Shown here: one piece after another, positions 55,935 to 64,000 of the stretch
Position numbering within the stretch: the first letter of the stretch is position 1
How the letters are laid out: the number at the start of each line of letters is the position of its first letter
Program-made: the position numbers and the translations under genes
The notes under the pieces: generated by a model
The model's input: the letters and a program-made list of their open reading frames with translations, nothing else
Databases searched by the model: none
What the model was told of the DNA's origin: nothing
From: Phlyctochytrium arcticum
Taxonomy: Eukaryota > Chytridiomycota > Chytridiomycetes > Chytridiales > Chytridiaceae
Reading direction: 5' to 3'
Assembly (NCBI GenBank): GCA_025602905.1
Contig: JAHLKI010000026.1
Coordinates: 1-64,000 of the forward strand
Length of the DNA: 64,000 nt

Positions 55935-56837
55935 TTACATTTCATCCAGTTCATCGTCACCAAATATGTCAACTTCAGGAAAGTCCCCAACCTTCAGTTT
56001 ATTAGGACGGACAAATGCACCGTGCTTCGGTGCGCACTCAAAATATGACTTTCCTTGTACACTACAACCAATCAGTTAATATGTGATTTGACCAACGCCG
56101 ACATCGCATACTTACGTTCCATTGTGCTTCCCCAGAGGTTCATCATATTTCACACCGACCCAAAATCCAGGTTTGAACTCCACTTTGCCTACGTACATGA
56201 CGACACCACGCTTGGCCATACTTCCGGCTTCAGGCTCAACCTCGCAGCGATCACCGACTTTAAGCTTTTCGGCCTGCTCTGCGTACTCCTCCTCAACGGA
56301 CACCTCTGATGGTGTTTGGTCCGCAAATTTACCCATTTTATTTCTTTGCATGAACGCGCGAACGGAATCTAGCGAAACACCCATAGTTAGATCAACCGCC
56401 CGGATATACCTTCTAAGATCGTCCGTACCAGTGCGCTTGTCATATTCTGTATCTGTAATCTCAAATTTTTCCACTTGTGAGACATCCGTATACTCGTTTC
56501 GTCTCCGGCGGGGATTGGTATCGACGACCTACGCGTAATTAGGAATCAATCTCAACCTAAAATCCAAGTCATATTGATGCCATACCTCAAGGCGCATGAA
56601 GTCGTCAACCGGATAGTATCCCAGCATTTTGTCTTCGTCACTCAGTGTTGCTGCCAGTTCGTTTGCTGATGTATATAGCAGCACCTTCATAGACCCAACT
56701 GGTACACCAGTGATAGGTTCGAGACGTTCCTTGAGACGACCAATAGTAGTCGCCTTATCGAAGCGCCGCTCCGAGGCAGCTCCCTCGGAGGAGACGAAAA
56801 GTGTGACTATAGGATTTGAGTGTGTATTGACCAACAT
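55935..56837 (-). CDS. ALF1: Tubulin-folding cofactor B (CAP-Gly)
   Basis: Predicted 263 aa in three exons (56586-56837, 56116-56528, 55935-56061). A ubiquitin-like domain comes first (about residues 8-85: [32 protein letters not shown]). A linker containing [11 protein letters not shown] follows, then a CAP-Gly domain ([44 protein letters not shown]). The protein ends [13 protein letters not shown]. Cofactor B binds alpha-tubulin and works with cofactor E in heterodimer assembly. The conserved GKHNG motif and the acidic end resembling EEY are present in family form. It diverges from SSF1 with 288 bp between start codons. Confidence 0.93.
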
Positions 56838-56911
56838 TGCAATATTGTTCCGTTTGAGTGTCTAACGGTGATCTCTGAAGATTTCTCACGACTCTCGACT
56901 CTCGATACACA

Positions 56912-57058
56912 GTCGAGCCCGGTGATATTCGGGTGATAGGTAAAGGTTGGTATTTTGAGTGGCTGGTGGCTTGACGATGCAGGATTGTCGAGCCCGGTGA
57001 TATTCGGGTGATAGGTAAAAGGTTGGTATTTTGAGTGGCTGGTGGCTTGACGATGCAG
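56912..57058 (+). repeat. Tandem duplication in the ALF1/SSF1 promoter
   Basis: A 71-72 bp unit (56912-56982 and 56987-57058) differs only by one inserted base. Each copy contains the near-palindrome CCCGGTGATATTCGGG. It fills most of the divergent spacer, so a change in it would affect both genes. Confidence 0.9.
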
Positions 57059-57125
57059 AATCCTGCACCGAAAAAGTTTCCAACAATTTTTGGCCCTTAC
57101 CACTCAACACAAACCTGAGCACACA

Positions 57126-58587
57126 ATGGCCAAACGAGTAAGTTCAGAGTCTTTGATTTCGAAGTGTTGTATTCCTCCTTGTTTTCTTACATGTACTCCG
57201 TTCATAGAGAAAGAGAAGGACGCACGTCAAACCCAATGACGACGCAATTGCAAAGGTCCCGCGGTCTTTTGTCATTAAATCTGGAGTGGTTGGAAAAAAT
57301 CTGTGTCACTTGGTCCGGGATGTTCGGCGAGCGATGGAGCCCAATACGGCTCTTAATCTGCGGGTGCGTATTGGTTTGCTGTCGTCGGCAATGATATCAG
57401 CTAAATGTATTTGTTTATATTGGAACATCAGGAGCGGAAGGGAAACAAGTTGAAGGATTTCGTACATGTAGCAGGTCAACTGAGCGTGACGCATTTGTTG
57501 ATCTTCTCCAAGACGAATGCGGGAACGAATCTGCGCATCGGGCGTATGCCTCGAGGACCTACCCTGACATTCCGCGTTCAATCTTTTGCCTTGTCCGCCG
57601 ATGTGATTGCACTGCAGAAAAGTCCTAAATCACCTGGTATGGAGTTCAAGACTGCACCTTTGGTAAGGTTTCCGCCCCTCTCTCTTGCAATTACGCTCTA
57701 CTAACGCGGGCTTTGCCACACATTCAGGTGGTTTTGAACAACTTTGGGGGGGATGAACGTCACATCAAGCTTATGGCAACGATGTTCCAGAATCTGTTTC
57801 CACCAATTCAAGTTGCAACAATGAAGCTAGCAGATGCTCGTCGTGTCATTCTTTTCAATCTCAACGCAGAAACCAATCAAATTGAGTTCCGTCACTATTC
57901 TGTCAGCGTGAAGGCGACGGGCATAAGCAAGAGCGTTAAAACCATTATCCAAACTGAAGTCCCGGATCTACGGAAATTTGATGATATCAGTGATTACATC
58001 TTGCGGTATGTTTTCCATCTGTGCTTGATGAGAGGCTGCCCATACTGATATATTGCAAAGGGGTGCGTTTGCCTCTGAAAGTGACGTCGAAGACGCTGGT
58101 GAATCAACAGTCACCCTCCCACAAAAGTACATTGGTCGAGGTAACCGGCAAGCCGAGCAAAGAGCCATTCGTTTGATAGAGATGGGACCCCGTATCGAGA
58201 TGTCGCTATTGAAAATACAAAGTGGCTTGTGTGACGGAGAAGTTCTCTACCACTCCCTTGGTACGTATGCGCTATTTATTTGAATTCCGCACATTACTGA
58301 CAGATGTACGTACAGTCACAAAGACCACTGGCGAGATCAAGGAACAAGAGCAGCGCAGGAAGCGCACAGAGGCAGAGCGTGCTACCCGCCGGGCTGAACA
58401 GGAGAAGAACGTTGCACGGAAAAAGGCTGAAGCGGAGGCCCGAGGGGAGGTGTATGAGGGAGAGGGAGAGGATGAGGACGAGGAGGAGGATGAGGATGGT
58501 GACGAGGAAGAGGAAGACGAGGAGGAGGATGAAGATGAAGAAGAGGAGGAGGAGGGACTGGAAGAGGATGAAATGGAGGAAGATTAA
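57126..58587 (+). CDS. SSF1: Ribosome biogenesis protein SSF1/Peter Pan (Brix domain)
   Basis: Predicted 382 aa in six exons, beginning with a 12-nt exon: 57126-57137, 57208-57363, 57432-57662, 57728-58005, 58061-58260, 58316-58587. After a basic start (MAKRRKRRTHVK) comes the Brix domain: VPRSFVIKSGVVGKNLCHLV, RKGNKLKDFVHVAGQLSVTH, RMPRGPTLTFRVQSF, LNNFGGDERHIKLM. The domain continues with MGPRIEMSLLKIQSGLCDGE. SSF1 acts in the nucleolus in pre-60S assembly, at 27S pre-rRNA processing. The last 50 residues are almost all Glu and Asp. Confidence 0.95.
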
Positions 58588-58870
58588 GCATTGCCATTTA
58601 TTCATTTTATTTAATTTATTTTGCATTGACGGAAAAGATACCTTGTCGATTGCTGCAGATCTATGGGGGGAAAAGTAAGGATTAATTGTCAAGCTGAACT
58701 TTGTCACTGTCAGCTGGGTGCGACTGCGCAATACTGCGCGGAATGTATCTCCATTTGGGCAAATGAGGAGATTTGATTTGACAAATGGCAAATCCAAACT
58801 GCTTGAACTTGAACCTTCCCAGTTACAAATTTCACCTCTACATTTTGAACATTTACTTGAACGACACACA
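58588..58870. other. Spacer between SSF1 and DRE2
   Basis: Tandem orientation, 283 bp. No ORF or motif stands out. Confidence 0.5.
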
Positions 58871-60128
58871 ATGGTGGCTGCTACATTCTCTGCGGGCGAA
58901 AAGGTGCTGCTTGTAGGTAACCCCTTGGCCCAAGCTTCAGACTTGCAAAAGACACAGCAAGACATTGTACAACAAGTGACCACAACTGGAAGTGTTGCTT
59001 TTGAGCAGCTTGACCGCATTTCTCACAGTAAGTAGACTACTCGACTTTGTTCAATACGTTTATGTGCTCATTTTGATTTTTGAAAAGTCTCTCTTCCCCA
59101 ATCAATCTACAACTCGGTCGTCACTGGCATAATACCTCCTACCGCTTTTGCTCACCCTGATGTTGTCCTATCAAAGTTGCTCAAGGCGCTCACTCCCAAT
59201 GGCACACTGCACCTTCGTGAGCCCACGCTGATTGACTCGGCGGCTTCCCTAACTGTGCCGGCAACCTCTCACTCTGGCGATCCGTTGCGCGTGCCAACAA
59301 GGACCACAAGCGCCTTGCTGTCTGCGCTCAAACTGGCCGGGTTTGTTGATGCAGCTGTTGTGACGTCGCAGGAACTGGACAATGAGACGGTTGAGAAGTT
59401 TGTGATTCAATGCTGGGGGGTCAAGCCAGAAGAGGCCCGGCAAGTTGCTGATATGTTGCATGGAAAAGTGCTTTTGGTGGATGTTGTGGCCAAGAAACCA
59501 AAGTACGAAGTGGGCGCGGCCGCAGTATTGTCATTTGGCAAGAAGAAGACGGTCACCAACGGAACCAATGGCACCCCAGCTGCAGCAGCACCTGCGAAAC
59601 CAAAGGAATCCGTTTGGAGAGTTTCTGCCAATGATGATGATGATGAGGATGAGGAGTTGGAGGATGAAGACGCTTTACTCGATGAGGAAGACTTGATTAT
59701 ACCCGCAACAAATGGTATGGTGTATGATCTCTGTCTGACGTTTACAAGTATTTGTAACTCTTTTGTTTGACTTGCAATAGTACCGGACGATTGCAAGCCC
59801 AATGCAGGCAAAAAGAAGGCGTGCAAAAACTGTACCTGCGGTTTGGCAGAAATGGAAGAAGATTTGGCCACGGACGAGGATACTGCCAAGATTGTTGTGG
59901 TCACACCAAAGACTAAGAAGGCTACCGCGCCGGCGTCGTCTTGTGGCAACGTAAGTAATTTTTTGCGCCATTCTCACTGGCACATTTGGGGCTTACATTT
60001 AACTGTAGTGTTACCTTGGGGATGCCTTCCGCTGTGGCAGCTGTCCATATATCGGCATGCCTGCCTTCAAGCCTGGTGAAAAGGTGGTACTGGCAGGCAA
60101 CCTGCTCAAAGATGACGTTGAACTCTGA
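58871..60128 (+). CDS. DRE2: Anamorsin/Dre2, cytosolic Fe-S assembly protein
   Basis: Predicted 357 aa in four exons (58871-59027, 59088-59714, 59781-59950, 60009-60128). The N-terminal part is a degenerate methyltransferase-like fold ([29 protein letters not shown]). An acidic linker follows. The C-terminal CIAPIN1 domain carries both cluster motifs: CX8CX2CXC in [19 protein letters not shown], and the twin CX2C pair in [19 protein letters not shown]. Dre2 takes electrons from Tah18 and passes them to the early cytosolic iron-sulphur assembly machinery. Its length and motif order are normal for fungi. Confidence 0.95.
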
Positions 60129-60315
60129 ATCCCGCTCCCCGTCCACATTAATTTAAAACCATTGTGATTAGCACCCTTACTATGTTGTCCCCATTCATTC
60201 CAGCGCTTTTTGGCGTCTATTAGGAATATCTATTTTTCAAAATGCTCTGTAAATACAAATGAAATATTGTTCATGGAAATGAGGGCCGCGTGGAAAAAAA
60301 ATGAATTGAACGGTT

Positions 60316-61401
60316 CTACATGAAGTCTTCAAACTCATCGTACACCTCTGCAAGATAGTAAACTCAGTAACAGCCCACCAGCGAGAGGAGGGTCCAATTC
60401 AGACTTACCGTCGTAGTTGGTAGTGTCCAATGCTCCACCAGGGGCAGACTTGCCCAAACCTGCCTTCTTTGGCTTCTTCTTGTTGTTGACAGCCTTTTGG
60501 GCCTTCTGCTTTTCATTAATCATAGCACTGATAGAAGATGAGATGCGTCGTGTGTCATCCACACCAAGTGGGACGAGCAGGTCACGAATAAGCGCCTCGA
60601 CGAAATAGGGATATTGGGATTTGCCCTGTGAGTAACTCAACCATTAGAATGTTTGCTCTACGACAGAAATATATTCCCGCAATACGCACCTCAAAGGTAG
60701 AGAATTTCTGCATACAGGTTTGGATGTATGTGTCGAATTCGGGTTTGGTTGTTGGATCCATGGACTCAAGTTTAGATTCAGTCGCTAAATAATTCCCAGG
60801 ATGAGTATAAACAAAAGAGAAAATGTCCAAATGAAAATAAAAACTGACCAGCACTTGAAGGAGCTGGTGTCCCAACAAAGAGATCTTTGGCGTTCTCCAG
60901 GTCGGCTTCCACTACAGCGCGAGCCAATCGCTCCTTTCGCTCTTCTGGGGTCTCATCTTCATCAACGTCGGCGTGCTGTCGGAAACAAAAAGGATTCATA
61001 AAGTCAGTGAACACCAAATACAGACGGGTTTAGCGGACTCTTCTCCTACCTTTCTGGCGGCAAATTCTGCTCGCTTCCGTTCATCTTCTTCCTTACGCTC
61101 GGCAATCTTTTGGGCCAGCGTCTTCTTCTTTTTAGGCGCTGCTCCAGCCGCAACCGGTTGTGAGGTTTCTGCTTTAGGTTTAGCGGCTGCTCCCTCCTCT
61201 TCCGAATCCTCCCAAGACTCTTTCACGTCATCATCATCGGCATCCTCGTCGTCCCAGCTGCCTTTGGCGACCAGACCCAAAGCAGGCACAATCACGGCGT
61301 CGTCTTCGTTTTCTACAAACACGACAAAAAAAAATGTAAATTGAATAAAGAATGGAATGAGTTGAGAGTCTCTTGGGTTGGTACATACCCCAGTCTTCCA
61401 T
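60316..61401 (-). CDS. HCR1: Translation initiation factor eIF3 subunit J
   Basis: Predicted 248 aa in six exons, the first only 13 nt: 61389-61401, 61050-61312, 60849-60975, 60690-60784, 60409-60625, 60316-60347. The start MEDWENEDD is acidic and aromatic as in eIF3j. It is followed by the conserved basic block PKKKKTLAQKIAERKEEDER, DETPEERKERLARAVVEADL and the helical part QYPYFVEALIRDLLVPLG. The C-terminus DDEVYDEFEDFM reaches into the 40S decoding region in known structures of the family. eIF3j aids mRNA recruitment to, and recycling of, the 40S subunit. Confidence 0.92.
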
Positions 61402-62312
61402 GTTTGCTTGTTGTTTTGTCAAAAACGCTATGGGATGCTGCACAAAATCCAAACTCTCGCAATCCTCAAATTGCCGTCGTAGCCTTGACAACGGTAATGG
61501 AATGACAGCGGAATCCAGGCTCCAACACAACTCTCCCTCCCAATTTCCCCCAACCGTCCAAGTCCGCAAAAGAAAGGTGAGTTACAAAACCTTTCCACCT
61601 CCTCCGTTCCTAGCAAAGAGATTCGGCCATGATGCCTATCGTAAAAGGTCATACCAAAAAAGAATACTTTCCACCTCGCTTCAAAACCCCTCAAGCTCCC
61701 CAAAAACCGCAACACAGATCACAGTATTCAAAAATTGTTCAAAATCTTGTCTTGCGAGCCAAGGATTGCTCACAAGATGTAAGGCTGGACAGACAACAAA
61801 AACACATCCGGGAAACCCCAAGACCGAAACTCTACTAGTTTTCCGATTGGGATCTCGGAGCCGGCGGTTCACTTAGACCTACCCCTTTCAAGTTTTGAAG
61901 TGGATCATCTGGGCAAAGGCGAATCGCTACATTTTACACACCCTCCTTTGATCTGACGGAACCCGTTCGTATCTCACGGTCGGGAACCTGCTCATTTCAC
62001 CCCCATCTTTCTCACAAGTCGGATGGGGGCGAGGGTCAGATTTACCTATTTTGTCGAATCAACCGCTGTTTCTGGGAAAGTTTACCCACGGATCAGTGAG
62101 GAGTTTGACAGACATGGTTGCTTTCAAAATTGTGGTTCTGTTGTTGTGGTTGTTAATGGGACGAAAGGGGGTTTTATTGCGGGATGAACAAATCTTTTTT
62201 GGACATGTTGACACAAAAATTTCACTGATTTGGCCGAATCTCTTCCCACTTTGACTCCTCTCATCACGAAGTTGTTTCGAGAATAGCCTTATGGACCCAT
62301 AATATTTAGATC
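61402..62312. other. Divergent spacer between HCR1 and FMC1
   Basis: About 910 bp with no supported gene. Long frames near 61373-61876 overlap HCR1 or are low-quality. No TATA box is evident. Confidence 0.45.
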
Positions 62313-62842
62313 ATGTCAGTCCTCCCAAAATCCGAAGTCTTAGGCCTGTACCGTGGCATCCTCCGCGAAATCGGCAAACAGGTAAATACCTTCACCCGTC
62401 CCTTCCCAACACCCCAAAAAAAATAACAAATTTGAAAAATAGTTTACAATCCGCAACGGAAACCGAGTCTGGCATACCGAAGCCGTCCGGAAATTCCGGA
62501 ATGGAGCTCAGTTGACCCACCCAAATCAAATCCAGGAATCACTCATGGACGCCCGCAACATTCTGCATTTCTTGCAGAGTAATCGGACACATCGGGTAAA
62601 GATAATAATCCTTGCTTTTTGCACTCAATTTCGTACAAACGAGTACTGAATGAATTCTATAGGAATTGATTGAACGGTACTGGCCCAGCCATAACCTCAC
62701 TGGAGACGAGAGATTGACGCGGACGGCGAATACGGTCGGTTTGCAATTACCCAAAATGTTTGGGGAGGATGATTTCCCGACTGCCACCCGGGCGGCCCTG
62801 GATATTGTTGATAAGCTCAAGGTCAATGAGGAAAAGTCATAG
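62313..62842 (+). CDS. FMC1: FMC1-like LYR-motif protein (ATP synthase assembly)
   Basis: Predicted 133 aa in three exons (62313-62381, 62443-62595, 62663-62842). The N-terminus has the LYR motif (EVLGLYRGILREIGKQ). The middle is helical (LMDARNILHFLQSNRTHREL), followed by the block TVGLQLPKMFGEDDFP, which matches FMC1. FMC1 is a small mitochondrial matrix protein that, with Atp12, helps assemble the F1 part of ATP synthase. The length matches the family. The gene converges on the thiolase gene with 161 bp between stops. Confidence 0.8.
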
Positions 62843-63003
62843 GAGAGTGTAGTTTATCTATTTTCGTCTCACAACACAATGTACATATATACCGCACTAT
62901 TATTTATTCAAATGTTCAATGACATGAAAGGAAAGTTATTGGCGTCCTGGATAGAGAGATGGTGTGTTACAAAAATGTTTGGGTATTACTACAAAAAAAA
63001 CAA

Positions 63004-64000
<997 letters not shown>

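Overview
The window looks like a eukaryotic nuclear contig from an early-diverging fungus, most likely a chytrid-type zoosporic fungus. Genes are broken by short GT-AG introns, mostly about 50 to 75 nt. Fungal genes such as a Spa2-type polarisome scaffold and a secreted protein with a CBM19-like chitin-binding tail sit beside families typical of basal fungi: a class C (GABA-B-like) receptor, a cAMP-receptor-like 7TM protein and a Crinkler-type protein. The phylum assignment is inference from gene content; no rRNA or tRNA was seen to confirm it.

Layout. Positions 1-13100 are an accessory region. It holds three copies of a repeated lineage-specific protein family, inverted relative to each other, and a 15-exon class C GPCR. 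It also holds a 5'-truncated Tc1/mariner transposase, a 35-base poly-G tract, a 350-bp nested inverted repeat, a hairpin cluster and a rearranged gene with a duplicated 3' end. From 13780 there is a Rab3GAP catalytic subunit gene, then an inverted-repeat pair, a gamma-glutamylcyclotransferase-like gene, a BAR-like protein gene and a cAMP-receptor-like GPCR. The 26.7-30.8 kb stretch is gene-poor, with TATA-led small ORFs including a small putative secreted protein. SPA2, a broken coiled-coil gene and a divergent pair of ABCG half-transporters follow. Next are a histidine-brace (LPMO-like) secreted protein, a 19-bp tandem repeat, UDP-glucose 4-epimerase and glucose-6-phosphate dehydrogenase.

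From 50395 there is an unknown gene and a Crinkler pseudogene. Then comes a dense housekeeping block with gaps of only 87-290 bp in places: TFIIIC subunit TFC1, tubulin cofactor B, SSF1/Peter Pan, DRE2, eIF3j, FMC1 and the 3' part of an acetyl-CoA acetyltransferase running off the right edge.

The housekeeping block covers transcription by RNA polymerase III, 60S assembly, translation initiation, cytosolic Fe-S assembly, tubulin folding, ATP synthase assembly and the thiolase step of the mevalonate route. These genes share bidirectional or convergent spacers but are not an operon. Accessory genes tend to have a clear TATA box 50-280 bp upstream of their ATG, whereas I saw none before the housekeeping genes. 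Exon joins given here were checked by reading frame and, where stated, by family motifs; they are predictions, not transcript evidence.
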